From Sphingomonas lenta (GTDB taxonomy: Bacteria > Pseudomonadota > Alphaproteobacteria > Sphingomonadales > Sphingomonadaceae): a stretch of 64,000 nucleotides of DNA. The notes under the pieces were generated by a model, which saw only the letters and a program-made list of their open reading frames with translations, had not been told where the DNA came from and ran no database searches. Of the stretch, positions 33,393-42,023 are shown piece by piece. The DNA lies in NCBI RefSeq assembly GCF_002288825.1, contig NZ_NSLI01000003.1:248001-312000 (forward strand), read 5' to 3'. Position 1 is the stretch's first letter; the number at the start of each line of letters is the position of its first letter. The translations under genes were made by a program, and so were the position numbers.

Positions 33393-35120
33393 ATGACCGC
33401 GATCGACGCCTTGGTGGTCGCGCTCTACATCCTGGGCACGCTCGCGATCGGCGTCATGGCCGGGCGTCGCACCCGGACCCCGTCGGACATGTTCGCGGCC
33501 GGCGGCCAGTCGCCCTGGTGGATGGCGGGCATGAGCGGTTTCATGACCCTGAAGTCGGCCGGCACCTTCGTCGTGTGGGGTGGCCTCGCCTATCGCGAGG
33601 GCGTCGTCGCCATCTCGATCAACACCATGATCGGCTTCTCGGGCCTCGCGGTCGGCTGGCTCGTGGCCGGACGATGGCGGCGGCTGGGCGTCGCCACTCC
33701 GGCCGAGTTCGTGCAGCTCCGCTTCGGCGACGGCGCCGTCCAGTTCTACACCTGGTCGATGCTGCTCATCCGCGTCTTCAGCACGGGCGTCGCGCTATAC
33801 GCCGTCTCGGTCATGTTCGCCGCGCTCGTGCCGCTCGATCCGGGCACTCCGCTCCGCGACGACGCGACCGGCAACCTGTCGGTTTCGGCCACGATCGTCA
33901 TCTTCGGCGCGATCATCCTGTTCTACACGGTCGTCGGTGGGCTGTGGGCGGTGCTCATGACCGACGTGCTCCAGTTCGTGGTGCTGCAGCTCGCGGTCCT
34001 GTTCGTGGTGCCGCTCCTGCTGCTCCACCTCGGCCAGGTGCCGCACGCCCCGGTGCCGGACGGCTTCTTCGAGCCGACCTCCGAGCGCTACGGCCTCCTG
34101 TTCCTGGCGGGCTGGGCGGCGGTGCACTTCTTCTTCATCGGGGCCGAATGGGCGTTCGCGCAGCGCTACATCTGCGTGCCGACCGACCGCGACGCGAAAA
34201 AGGCGGCCTACCTGTTCGGCGGGCTCTACCTCGTCAGCCCGACCGTGTGGCTGATCACGCCCGTCCTCTACCGCCTGGTCGACGCCAACGCGAACCCCGA
34301 GCAGGCCTACATCCTGGCCAGCCGGCTGGTGCTTCCGGTGGGTATGCTCGGGCTCATGATGGCCGCGATGTTCTCGGCGACCGCGAGCGCGGTGTCCGCC
34401 CAGATCAACGTGTTCGCGGGCGTCCTGTCCGAGCAGTTCTACCGAAGGCTGGTGGCGCCCCAGGCGTCCGACCGGCACATGATGGGTGTCGGGCGACTGT
34501 TCACCTTCCTGATCGGCGCGGCGCTGGTCGGCGTCGCGCTCTTGATCCCCTATGCCGGCGGCGCCGAGAAGATCGTGCTGACGATCACCGCGATGCTGCT
34601 CGGACCGCTGATGGCGCCGACGATCTGGGGCCTGCTGACGAGCCGCATCGGGCTGCCCGCGCTGCTCACCGCCGCGCTGACGAGCTTCGCCGCGGGGCTA
34701 GCCATCAAATTCGCGCTGGCGCCCGGCACGGCGCTGGCCGGCCTCTGGCTGGCGCAGTGGATGAACGCCAATCCGCGGCTGGCGGAGGTCGTGGTCGGGG
34801 CCGTGCTTCCGAACCTCATCCTGGCCGCGGCCCATTTCTCCGCGCGGGGCGTCCGCCCCGGGTGGATCGAGGTCCAGCGCCGCGCGGCGCTGTACCGGCC
34901 CTCGCCACCGGCCGAGGGCGGACACGGCTCCGCAGGCGTCGTCCCGCTCTCGCTCGGCGGTTCGGGCCTTCTCATGCTGTTGCTGCTGCTCGTCGGCGAC
35001 GAGGGCCGCATCGCGCTGGCGCTGTTCGGCACCGCCATGCTCGCGCTCGGAGCCGCGAGCTGGTGGCTCCCGGATCGGCGGCGACGACGCGCCGCGCCGC
35101 CTCGACCGCGTCCGGCTTGA
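33393..35120 (+). CDS. Sodium:solute symporter (SSS family)
   Basis: A 575-aa polytopic protein with about 13-14 predicted helices. SSS features: the N-terminal AGRRTRTPSDMFAAGGQSPWW, then SGFMTLKSAGTFVVWGGLAY, the GGLWAVLMTDVLQFVVL segment, and AMFSATASAVSAQINVFAGV. It lacks a signal peptide and has a C-terminal Arg/Pro tail. Probably cotransports a sugar or sugar acid with sodium. It is 46 bases after the receptor gene and should be in the same IclR-controlled operon. Confidence 0.88.
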   Translation: MTAIDALVVALYILGTLAIGVMAGRRTRTPSDMFAAGGQSPWWMAGMSGFMTLKSAGTFVVWGGLAYREGVVAISINTMIGFSGLAVGWLVAGRWRRLGVATPAEFVQLRFGDGAVQFYTWSMLLIRVFSTGVALYAVSVMFAALVPLDPGTPLRDDATGNLSVSATIVIFGAIILFYTVVGGLWAVLMTDVLQFVVLQLAVLFVVPLLLLHLGQVPHAPVPDGFFEPTSERYGLLFLAGWAAVHFFFIGAEWAFAQRYICVPTDRDAKKAAYLFGGLYLVSPTVWLITPVLYRLVDANANPEQAYILASRLVLPVGMLGLMMAAMFSATASAVSAQINVFAGVLSEQFYRRLVAPQASDRHMMGVGRLFTFLIGAALVGVALLIPYAGGAEKIVLTITAMLLGPLMAPTIWGLLTSRIGLPALLTAALTSFAAGLAIKFALAPGTALAGLWLAQWMNANPRLAEVVVGAVLPNLILAAAHFSARGVRPGWIEVQRRAALYRPSPPAEGGHGSAGVVPLSLGGSGLLMLLLLLVGDEGRIALALFGTAMLALGAASWWLPDRRRRRAAPPRPRPA

Positions 35121-35211
35121 AGCGGACGCGGTTGTCCGATCGAGGTGGTTCGGGCGGATCCCGCCTGGAGAGGAAGCCGCGGCGAACCGCGGCGAAGGAG
35201 GAGAGGTGACG

Positions 35212-36633
35212 ATGCTTACACGTAGAGGTGCGCTTCGCGTCGGGGCCGCGGCCCTGCTTTCCACGGCGGCCGTTCCGCAGCTCGGCTGGGCGCAGACCGC
35301 GCGCTACACGGTCAGGACCGATCTGCCCAAGCAGACGATCCAGGGGCTCGGCGTGGAGATCCAGAGCGATTCGATCGGCTCAGGCAATGACGGCCTTCCC
35401 GACGCGCGGACGTCGGTGCCGCACGACCTGACCGCTTCCGAGCGCACCCGGCTGGCGACCGACCTGATCGGGCGCGGCCATGGGTTCCGCTACATCCGCC
35501 TGGCCGGCGGGCTGTACCTTCGGGGCCTGAGCGCCGACCGCAAGAACCTGCGGGGCCGGTGGCCCGAGCAGATGCAGGAGCTCGCCTCCCTGATCTCGAC
35601 GTCGGGCGCCGAGGGCGTCAATTTCGAGTACTGGTCGCCGCCGACCTACTGGAAGACGGGCGACAGCTATATCGGCGGCAAGCTGAAGCGGTTCGACTCG
35701 GCCTTCCTGAACGACTTCGGCGACGCCGTGGTCCGCGACATCAGCTACCTCAACAACAACGGCGTGAAGGTGGTGAAGTTCGGCCTTCAGAACGAGGCGC
35801 CGCACACGGTCACGACCTATTCGCACGCGAACTACACCGACGCCGAGTACATCTCGACCTTCAACATCGTCGCGGCGAAGGTGCGCGCGGCCCATCCGAC
35901 GGTCAGGATCCACGCCAACAGCTGGGACGGCCAGAGCCGGGCGAGCCTGCGCAACGGCCTGAACCTCGACCTCGTCGACGAGTGGACCTGGCACCGGATC
36001 GGCAAGGACTCCAACGACCAGATCGACAACGCCAGCCTGTTCAACGCGAACAAGCTCGGCAAGCCGGCCTATAACAACGAGTTCGAGTACCTCGACAACA
36101 TCACGTCCGAATGGCGCATGGTGAACACGGCCCAGTCCATCATGAACTGGTTCACCTTCGTGAACTCGCCGACCTGGTATTGGCTGCACGCCCTCAAGCC
36201 GACCTACAACACCGAAGCCCAGGGCTACGCGCTCGGCTATTGGCGGCCGGCCGACGACAACGACTTCAGCAAGTTCGGCAACATCCAGAAGGGCCACTTC
36301 GACTACGAGCTGCGCAACTGGCGGGCGATCGTCGGCTTTCTCGAGTGGATGCCCTGGAACTCCGTCCGCTACCAGGTCGATGAGCCCACGGTCCGCCGCG
36401 ACCAGCGTATCCTCGCCTTCCGGCAGGGAGGTCGGACGGGCAAGATGGTCGTCGTCGTCACGAACCGGGGCACCGCGCCGTTCACGTTCGACGTGGACGC
36501 GAACGTCGCGAGCGGCTTCACCGGCTACCGCTACTCGCTCGCCGACTGGAAGCGGAACGTAGGCACGCGCGCGAGCGGGACGTTCTCGGCCACGGTGCCG
36601 GCCAAGGCGATCGAGTTCTGGGTGCAGAACTGA
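35212..36633 (+). CDS. GH30-like secreted glycoside hydrolase (clan GH-A)
   Basis: A 473-aa protein with a Tat-like leader (LTRRGALRVGAAALLSTAA...GWAQ). Barrel motifs: IQGLGVEIQSDSIG near the start, NFEYWSPPTYWKTG, the acid/base Glu in FGLQNEAPH and the nucleophile Glu in YNNEFEYLD, then a C-terminal beta domain (VVVVTNRGTAPFTFDVDANV). This matches GH30-type xylanase/galactanase enzymes best; other GH-A families are possible. ATG 35212 has GGAGGAGAGG just upstream. It is the last enzyme of the IclR-linked plus-strand run, probably releasing the sugar fed into the pathway. Confidence 0.72.
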   Translation: MLTRRGALRVGAAALLSTAAVPQLGWAQTARYTVRTDLPKQTIQGLGVEIQSDSIGSGNDGLPDARTSVPHDLTASERTRLATDLIGRGHGFRYIRLAGGLYLRGLSADRKNLRGRWPEQMQELASLISTSGAEGVNFEYWSPPTYWKTGDSYIGGKLKRFDSAFLNDFGDAVVRDISYLNNNGVKVVKFGLQNEAPHTVTTYSHANYTDAEYISTFNIVAAKVRAAHPTVRIHANSWDGQSRASLRNGLNLDLVDEWTWHRIGKDSNDQIDNASLFNANKLGKPAYNNEFEYLDNITSEWRMVNTAQSIMNWFTFVNSPTWYWLHALKPTYNTEAQGYALGYWRPADDNDFSKFGNIQKGHFDYELRNWRAIVGFLEWMPWNSVRYQVDEPTVRRDQRILAFRQGGRTGKMVVVVTNRGTAPFTFDVDANVASGFTGYRYSLADWKRNVGTRASGTFSATVPAKAIEFWVQN

Positions 36634-36649
36634 GGACGTCGTGACGGCC

Positions 36650-36679
36650 GGGGCGGCGTGCGCCGCGCCCGGCCGGTGC
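36650..36679 (+). other. Strong GC hairpin after GH30-like gene
   Basis: An imperfect inverted repeat, GGCCGGG-CGGC ... GCCG-GCCCGGCC with a GTGC loop, about 17 bases beyond the stop. No T-tract follows, so it may be an RNA-stability or attenuating hairpin rather than a classic terminator. Confidence 0.45.
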
Positions 36680-36700
36680 CGCAAAGGAGGTGGGAACGTC

Positions 36701-37264
36701 ATGCCGTCCACACGCCCGACCATCCGGAAGAGGCAGCGTCGAGCCGCAGCCGGGCAGGTCGTGCTCCTCGTCCTCTCGGCGGCGTGCGTGCTGGCCTGGT
36801 TCCTCTGGTCCTCCGGTCTCTTCCGCGAAACCCCGGCGAGCGATGCACGGGACCGAGTGCGGATCGTCCGCGGGTCGGAGCCGGTCCGCGAACCCGAAAC
36901 CGACGAGATCATCGTCGAGCCGGGCGAGGAGGCCGTGGCGCGTTCCGAACGGACGGCGGCCCCACCTCCTCCAGGCGGTGCCGAGAAGGCCGACATGCGC
37001 TCGATACCGTCCGGCGGTGGCGTTCGGTTCGAACCGGTTCGAGACGATGCAGGTCTGCGGGGCTACAGGATGAGCGGCGTTCCTGACGATCTCTCGAACC
37101 TCGGCTTCCGTGAAGGCGATCTGCTCGTGCGGATCGACGGACGGGAGTCGGCGTCGGTTCCGGTCGAGCCCGGTCCGGGCGCGCTTCTCGCGCCCGGCAT
37201 CATCGTCGACGTCGAACGCGACGGCAGGGAGATCTCGTGGCGGCTGGGTCCGAAGCCTCTGTGA
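36701..37264 (+). CDS. Single-pass membrane protein with PDZ-like domain
   Basis: A 187-aa protein. AAAGGAGGT lies about 10 bases before ATG 36701. Residues 1-18 are basic, a transmembrane segment follows (VVLLVLSAACVLAWFLW), then a Glu/Pro-rich linker, and residues about 105-187 read as a PDZ-like fold (GGVRFEPVRDDAGLRGYRMSG, then LSNLGFREGDLLVRIDGRE). The layout recalls the C-terminal half of the type II secretion protein GspC, but no other secretion genes are nearby. It may be a stand-alone periplasmic adaptor; function unknown. Confidence 0.62.
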   Translation: MPSTRPTIRKRQRRAAAGQVVLLVLSAACVLAWFLWSSGLFRETPASDARDRVRIVRGSEPVREPETDEIIVEPGEEAVARSERTAAPPPPGGAEKADMRSIPSGGGVRFEPVRDDAGLRGYRMSGVPDDLSNLGFREGDLLVRIDGRESASVPVEPGPGALLAPGIIVDVERDGREISWRLGPKPL

Positions 37265-38302
37265 CTCTTTCGGGATGACGCTCGAGAACCATGCGCCGGC
37301 ATGCCACGGTCCCAACGCCAGCGGCGCGGCTATGTGCGTGGGACCAGACCGTCAAGCTCATGAGGCCGGGATGCGGATGTGAACTGGACCGCGCGGATGC
37401 ATCCTCCCGCCGGTCATGCGCACAATCCGGATTCGGCGCATGTGGAGCATGGTGACAGGACGGAGGCGGACGGATGAGCGCCTTCATCGGCCATCCCGAG
37501 CTGTTCGAGCAGGACTCGCAGGCCGGCAACCTGCAGCAAAGCCGCGCCGTCGGCTCCGGATCGCTGAGCATGTTCCGATCCCTGCAGCCGGCGGGAACCT
37601 ATCACGCCTGGCCGCATCCCAGTTCGCCATGATCCTGGTACTGGGCGCTGATTGCTGGTGCGCTCTGAGCCACGATGTCGGGCGCCATCGTTGGCGGGCC
37701 TTGCCCGGCAGGGCGTTGGTGCTGCCGCCAGAGATCGCCGCCGATTTTATGGTCGACAGTCCCGTCGAGGACGTGCCGCCGAGGGCGAGGCAATTACCGC
37801 CTCCTCGTTTACAAGTCCCCGTCGACCATTGTGGGGGGGGGATCACGGCGATGAGCGGGCCAGCCGCTTCACCGGGAGAACCGCTCCAACACGACCGAGC
37901 GCGTTGCGTCCGGCCGTTCGAGATGCGGGAAGTGCCCGACGTCCGCCCAGCGCTCCTCCTTGTGACCATTGAGAAACACTCGCTCCTGGCCGGAGGCCGA
38001 TGCCGGAACTTCGCGGCCGTTCGAGGCGACCGCATGAACGGCAGCCGTTGGCGGAACCGGACGTAGAACGTTTACGCGTCACGAACGCGGCTCGACGGCA
38101 TCGGGTGAACGCGTCCAAGAGCGCCCTTAAGTGTGACGTACGCCGGATGCGGGACGGATCGCGCGCGACCGCTCGCCCGCTTGCTCATCGCCTGCGTGCA
38201 CGGCCATTGCCCGCTCGAGCTCACGGGCGCGTTCGCGCTGATGGAGGGGCCGGATGCGGAGGGCCAAGCGCCGGCGCGCGTGCGCGAGGCGTTGGCGGCG
38301 GC
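37265..38302. other. Degraded intergenic region
   Basis: About 1 kb without an intact recognisable gene. A 52-codon frame at 37474-37632 (starting MSAFIGHPELFEQD) is possible but unconvincing. A G9 run lies at 37833-37841. The C-terminal remnant of an alpha/beta hydrolase is listed separately. Near 38190-38306 the plus strand encodes a protein-like tail (LLIACVHGHCPLELTGAF, ending at TAG 38304-38306) without a credible start, possibly another gene fragment. Confidence 0.5.
37869..38040 (-). pseudogene. C-terminal remnant of an alpha/beta hydrolase
   Basis: On the minus strand, the frame ending TGA at 37869 encodes VFLNGHKEERWADVGHFPHL, then ERPDATRSVVLERFSR. The DVGHFPHLE block carries the catalytic His region of many alpha/beta hydrolases. 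The nucleophile elbow and the N-terminal half are missing, and the sequence upstream and downstream is out of frame. The remnant is therefore non-functional. Confidence 0.6.
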
Positions 38303-39889
38303 TTAGCCGGCGAGCTGCGCCCAGCTCAGATCGAAGCGGGCGAGGTATTTGCGCAGACGATCGGCGTCGTTGGTGGACCCGCGCCGCGCGCGAGAGGCGG
38401 CGAACAGCGTGCGCCCGGCCTCCGACAGCGATCGGCTGCGGCGGCAGGTGGCGACGACGTGCGCGAGCTGGACGCGGTCGAACGGGTCGAGCTCGGCGAG
38501 CGCCTCGCCGGGCAGCAGCGCCTCGAGGTCGTCCGCCCCGCCGTCCGCGGCGCCCCAGAGCCGGCGGAGGCGGGCGATCTCCGCCTCCGCGCAGTCGAGG
38601 TCGATGCGCCCTTTGGGCGCGAAGGTCGCCATGCGCGTGACGCTCGCCGCCAGGTCGCGGAAGTTGCCGGGCCAGCGCGCTTGCACGCCGGTGGCGAAGG
38701 CGAGGTAGCGCTCGCGCGCCTCCTTGTTGAAGGTGACGCGCGTGCCCTCGCGCTCGGCGAAGCGCTCGAGCTCGTAATCGAGATTGGGCGCTATGTCCTC
38801 GCGCCGGTCGGCGAGGCCCGGCAGCGCGTAGGTCCAGAGGTTCAGCCGGGCGTAGAGGTCGTCGCGGAACGTGCCTTGCGCCACGCACGCGCCCAGGTCG
38901 CGGTTGGTGCCGGCGATGAGCTGGAAGTCGGACCCGACCTCCTTGTCGCTACCCACCGGCAGGAAGCGCTTGTCCTCGATCGCGCGGAGGATCATCGCCT
39001 GCTCGTCCAGGCCGAGCTCGCCGATCTCGTCGAGGAACAGCATGCCGCCGTCGGCCGAGCGGAGCAGCCCCGGCCGGTCGGCGACCGCGCCGGTGAACGC
39101 GCCTTTCCTGTGCCCGAACAGCGCGGACATCGCCCCGTCGCCCTTCAGCGTCGCGCAGTTCACCTCGACGAACGGACCGCGCACCTGATGCTTCAGGCGC
39201 TTGAGTTCGTAGATGCGCCGCGCGAGCTGGCTCTTGCCCGCGCCCGTCGGCCCCATCAGCAGCACGGGCGCGCGCGACCGGATCGCCACCTGCTCGATCT
39301 CGTCGATCATGCGATTGAACGCGGCGTTCCCCGTGTCGATGCCCGATTTCAGAAACGACGTGCTCTCCGCGCTGGCGGCGGCGAAGCGGGTGGCGATGCT
39401 GTCGTAGCGCGACAGGTCGAGGTCGATCGCGGTCCAGGTGCCCGCCGCGTCCGCCGTGCCCCGCTTGGGCTGGGTTTGGAGCAGGCGGCCGGGCAGGTAG
39501 TGCGCTTCGGTGAGCAGGAACAGGCAGATCTGCGCCACGTGCGTGCCCGTGGTGATGTGGACGAGATAGTCCTCCGCCTCCGGGTCGAACGGGTAGGCGC
39601 GCGCGAAGTCGAGGAGCTTGCCGTACACCTCCTCGAAATCCCAAGGATCGGCGAAGTCGAGCACGTGCGGCTCCATCCGCGTCTCGGGCGAGACGGAGGC
39701 GATGTCCGCGGCGACATAGTCCGCGAGCCGCCCGTGCTGCGACCCGTGAAGCAGCACCAGCCGATCGACGCGCAGGTCCTCGTGCATGGTGAGCCCGACG
39801 GTGGGCCGCCACTTGCCCCAGCGCGACGGGCCGAACTTGCTCGCGTCGAGCGTGGAGCCGAGAAAGCCGAGAACTACAAGCGGGCGCAT
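38303..39889 (-). CDS. rtcR: RtcR, sigma-54-dependent activator of RNA repair operon
   Basis: A 528-aa protein. Residues 1-180 are the RtcR N-terminal domain of the CARF type (VVLGFLGSTLDASKFGPSRW, DYLVHITTGTHVAQICLFLL), which in known RtcR senses RNA ends. Residues about 185-430 are the AAA+ sigma-54 activation domain: Walker A LLMGPTGAGKS, the GAFTGA loop (GHRKGAFTGAVADRPGLL), Walker B GGMLFLDEIGEL and the arginine segment. The C-terminal part is helical and probably DNA-binding (LSEAGRTLFAASR). It is divergent from the operon it should control, with a sigma-54 promoter about 150 bases away. Recognition is firm. Confidence 0.96.
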   Translation of the reverse strand: MRPLVVLGFLGSTLDASKFGPSRWGKWRPTVGLTMHEDLRVDRLVLLHGSQHGRLADYVAADIASVSPETRMEPHVLDFADPWDFEEVYGKLLDFARAYPFDPEAEDYLVHITTGTHVAQICLFLLTEAHYLPGRLLQTQPKRGTADAAGTWTAIDLDLSRYDSIATRFAAASAESTSFLKSGIDTGNAAFNRMIDEIEQVAIRSRAPVLLMGPTGAGKSQLARRIYELKRLKHQVRGPFVEVNCATLKGDGAMSALFGHRKGAFTGAVADRPGLLRSADGGMLFLDEIGELGLDEQAMILRAIEDKRFLPVGSDKEVGSDFQLIAGTNRDLGACVAQGTFRDDLYARLNLWTYALPGLADRREDIAPNLDYELERFAEREGTRVTFNKEARERYLAFATGVQARWPGNFRDLAASVTRMATFAPKGRIDLDCAEAEIARLRRLWGAADGGADDLEALLPGEALAELDPFDRVQLAHVVATCRRSRSLSEAGRTLFAASRARRGSTNDADRLRKYLARFDLSWAQLAG

Positions 39890-39901
39890 GCTGATATGCT
39901 A

Positions 39902-39929
39902 GGATAAGCAGCTATCCGTGTCGATACGG
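39902..39929. promoter_or_regulatory. Candidate RtcR upstream activator sites
   Basis: Two adjacent small inverted repeats between rtcR and its sigma-54 promoter: GGATA-AGCAGC-TATCC (39902-39917) and CCGT-GTCGAT-ACGG (39916-39929). Their position 110-140 bases upstream of the promoter is typical for sigma-54 activators. Function is inferred. Confidence 0.4.
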
Positions 39930-40039
39930 AAGCAGCCTTCGCGAGTTGATGAGCCTGATCCGCTCGCCCGGCCAGTCTTCCGCAGGCCTGCTCGCTGTTT
40001 CAGTGACTTACACGATTTCGTCCGCCGTCCCGCAGCGAA

Positions 40040-40056
40040 TTGGCACGCCTTCTGCA
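40040..40056 (+). promoter_or_regulatory. Sigma-54 promoter of the RNA repair operon
   Basis: TTGGCACGCCTTCTGCA: TGGCACG (-24), four bases, CTGCA (-12), with GG at 40042-40043 and GC at 40054-40055 exactly ten bases apart. It has one mismatch to the TTGCA box. Transcription should start near 40068, about 75 bases before the tRNA. Confidence 0.85.
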
Positions 40057-40144
40057 AAGTCCTCGGCATCGGATCGGGCATCCCGGTCCGAAGAGGCGGA
40101 GAGAAGGGGCGGCCGGAATGGGCCGGCCGCCCCCGAAGCCGAAA

Positions 40145-40222
40145 CAGGGCGTAGCTCAGGTGCGTCAGAGCGCCCGCCTTGGGAGCGGGAAGTCGCTGGT
40201 TCGAGTCCAGCCGCCCTGACCA
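40145..40222 (+). tRNA. tRNA-Pro(UGG), CCA encoded, first element of sigma-54 operon
   Basis: A full cloverleaf can be folded: acceptor CAGGGCG (40145-40151) with CGCCCTG (40212-40218), D stem GCTC/GAGC, anticodon arm CCCGC-CTTGGGA-GCGGG with anticodon TGG (40180-40182), variable loop AAGTC, T stem GCTGG/CCAGC with loop TTCGAGT, discriminator A and genomic CCA (40220-40222). C1:G72 and A73 agree with bacterial ProRS identity. The D-loop (AGGTGCGTCA) lacks a clear G18-G19 pair, so elbow contacts are unusual. It ends 4 bases before the ribosome site of rsr. It could be a real tRNA or a tRNA-mimicking RNA. Confidence 0.82.
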
Positions 40223-40238
40223 GTTTGGAGGTTGGACG

Positions 40239-41801
40239 ATGGCCAACAAGGGATTGTTCGCGAGCGCGGTGGCGAAGCTGCTGCCCCGCGCCGACACGGT
40301 GAACCGGGAGGCGGCGCCGGCCTATGCGCTGGAGCCGCGGGCCCGGCTGGCGCAGCTCGCGGCGACGGGGACGCTCGCCGACAGCTTCTACGCGTCGGCC
40401 GAGCAGCACCTGGCGGAGGCGCTGGAGGCGGCGCGCGCGGTCGATCCGCTGTTCGCCGCCAAGGCGGCCGTGTACGCCCGCCGGAGCGGCGCGATGAAGG
40501 ACATGCCGGCGCTGCTGGCGGCCTATCTTACGGTCGCTGAACCCGACCTCGCGATGGCGGTGTTCGACCGCACGATCGACACGGGCCGGATGCTGCGCTC
40601 CTATGTGCAGATCCTGCGCTCGGGCCAGGTCGGGCGGACGTCGCTGGGCACGCGGCCCAAGCGCCTGGTCAAGCAGTGGCTGGAACGCGCGTCGATGCGC
40701 GACCTCATGGCGGCCGCGACGGGCACGAGCCCCTCGCTCGCCGACGTGGTCCGCATGGTCCACCCCCGGCCCGCGGACGCGAAGCGGCGCGCCTTTTACG
40801 GCTGGCTCCTGGGCAAGCCGTACGACGTGGCGGCGCTCCCGGCCGAGATCGCGGCCTTCGAGGCGTGGAAGCGCGATCCGACGAGCCCGCTGCCGCCCGT
40901 GCCGTTCGAATGGCTCACCGCCTATCCGCTGTCGGCGGAGCGGTGGGGCGAGTTGGCGACGCGCATGGGTTGGCAGGCGCTCCGGATCAACCTCAACACG
41001 CTGGCGCGCAACGGCGTGTTCGGCGTGCCGGGGGTGACGGAGGCGGTGGCGGCGCGGCTGTCCGACGAGGACGCGATCGCCCGGACCCGCGTGATGCCGT
41101 ACCAGCTCCAGATGGCGCTGGGCTCGGTAGGCGAGGGCGTGCCGCTCAAGGTGCAGGCCGCGCTGGAGAAGGCGCTCGAGCTGACGCTGTCTTCCGTGCC
41201 GGCCGTGCCCGGCCGCGTGGTCGTCTGCCCGGACGTGTCCGGGTCGATGAGCTCGCCGGTGACCGGCTATCGCAAGGGCGCCTCGTCCAAGGTGCGATGC
41301 GTCGACGTGGCGGCGCTGGTCGCGGCGGCGGTGCTTCGGTCCAACCGGGACGCGCGCGTGCTGCCCTTCGAGGAGCGCGTCGTCGATGTGCGGCTCGACC
41401 CCAACGCCCGCGTCGCGGCGAACGCCGCGAGGCTGGCGGCGGTGGGCGGGGGCGGGACGAACGTGTCCGCCCCGCTGGCGACGCTGAACGCGGAGCGGGC
41501 GGCGGTCGACCTGGTCGTGATCGTATCGGACAACGAGTCTTGGGTGGACGCCGGCGCCTCTGGCCGAAATGGGGGAGGCGCGACCGCGACGATGCGCGAA
41601 TGGGACCGGCTGGTCCGGCGCAACCCGGGCGCGAAGCTGGTGTGCATCGACCTGCAGCCGTACGGCACGACGCAGGCGTCGGGCCGCCCGCAGATCCTTA
41701 ACGTCGGGGGCTTCTCCGACGCGGTATTCGATACGGTGGCGCGCTTCGCCCGCGGCGAGACGCGCGACTGGGTAGGCATTGTCGAAGCAACGGAGGTGTG
41801 A
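40239..41801 (+). CDS. rsr: Rsr, Ro60 (TROVE-domain) RNA-binding protein
   Basis: A 520-aa TROVE-module protein. Start at 40239 follows GGAGG, itself 4 bases after the tRNA end. The HEAT-like TROVE region spans about 1-330 (YALEPRARLAQLAATGTLAD, FAAKAAVYARRSGAMKDMPA, WQALRINLNTLARNGVFG). The von Willebrand A domain follows (about 335-520) with MIDAS motif CPDVSGSMSS, GGTNVSAPL and VSDNES. Bacterial Ro60 orthologues bind Y RNAs and work with nucleases in RNA turnover. Here the gene sits directly before four Y-RNA-like elements and rtcB, fully consistent. Confidence 0.95.
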   Translation: MANKGLFASAVAKLLPRADTVNREAAPAYALEPRARLAQLAATGTLADSFYASAEQHLAEALEAARAVDPLFAAKAAVYARRSGAMKDMPALLAAYLTVAEPDLAMAVFDRTIDTGRMLRSYVQILRSGQVGRTSLGTRPKRLVKQWLERASMRDLMAAATGTSPSLADVVRMVHPRPADAKRRAFYGWLLGKPYDVAALPAEIAAFEAWKRDPTSPLPPVPFEWLTAYPLSAERWGELATRMGWQALRINLNTLARNGVFGVPGVTEAVAARLSDEDAIARTRVMPYQLQMALGSVGEGVPLKVQAALEKALELTLSSVPAVPGRVVVCPDVSGSMSSPVTGYRKGASSKVRCVDVAALVAAAVLRSNRDARVLPFEERVVDVRLDPNARVAANAARLAAVGGGGTNVSAPLATLNAERAAVDLVVIVSDNESWVDAGASGRNGGGATATMREWDRLVRRNPGAKLVCIDLQPYGTTQASGRPQILNVGGFSDAVFDTVARFARGETRDWVGIVEATEV

Positions 41802-41808
41802 ATTCAAA

Positions 41809-41926
41809 GGCCGTGGCGAATGCGGGCGAGAATACATTGCCTGGCTCGGGTGAGCACCTGGCCCATAACCAGGGACGGCGGTTCGACTCCGTGCGAGAAT
41901 CTCGTCAACTCCTCGTCGCCACGGCC
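41809..41926 (+). ncRNA. Y-RNA-like element 1 (YrlA type, tRNA-like module)
   Basis: 118 bases. The outer stem GGCCGTGGCGA (41809-41819) pairs perfectly with TCGCCACGGCC (41916-41926). Next comes an internal loop (ATGCG / AACTCCTCG), then the inner helix GGCGAGA (41825-41831) with TCTCGTC (41900-41906). Inside are a D-like arm GCTC-GGGT-GAGC, a 5-bp anticodon-like arm CCTGG-CCCATAA-CCAGG and a T-like arm with loop TTCGACT. It matches the plan of bacterial Y RNAs: a Ro-binding stem plus a tRNA-like domain. Confidence 0.82.
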
Positions 41927-41937
41927 GATCTTATCAA

Positions 41938-42014
41938 CACGGCGAATGCCGAACGGGACTACATCCTGTCACGATGGCCCCTCGGGGCGGTCTCGTTCGA
42001 TCCTCGTCGCCGTG
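41938..42014 (+). ncRNA. Y-RNA-like element 2 (short form)
   Basis: 77 bases. Outer stem CACGGCGA (41938-41945) with TCGCCGTG (42007-42014); inner helix AACGGGAC (41952-41959) with GTCTCGTT (41990-41997, one G-U); then TACAT and a hairpin GCCC-CTCG-GGGC. It keeps the shared GGCGAATGC and CCTCGTCGCC motifs but has no full tRNA-like interior. Confidence 0.75.
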
Positions 42015-42023
42015 ACCTGAACA

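Noticed and set aside
36701..37264. Naming the PDZ protein GspC
   Set aside because: Topology fits, but no other type II secretion gene is present; kept as an unnamed PDZ protein.
41844..41892. A tRNA-Met(CAT)-like cloverleaf inside element 1
   Set aside because: The D, anticodon and T arms resemble a tRNA but there is no proper acceptor end or CCA, and the whole is enclosed by the Y-RNA stem. Treated as a tRNA-like module.
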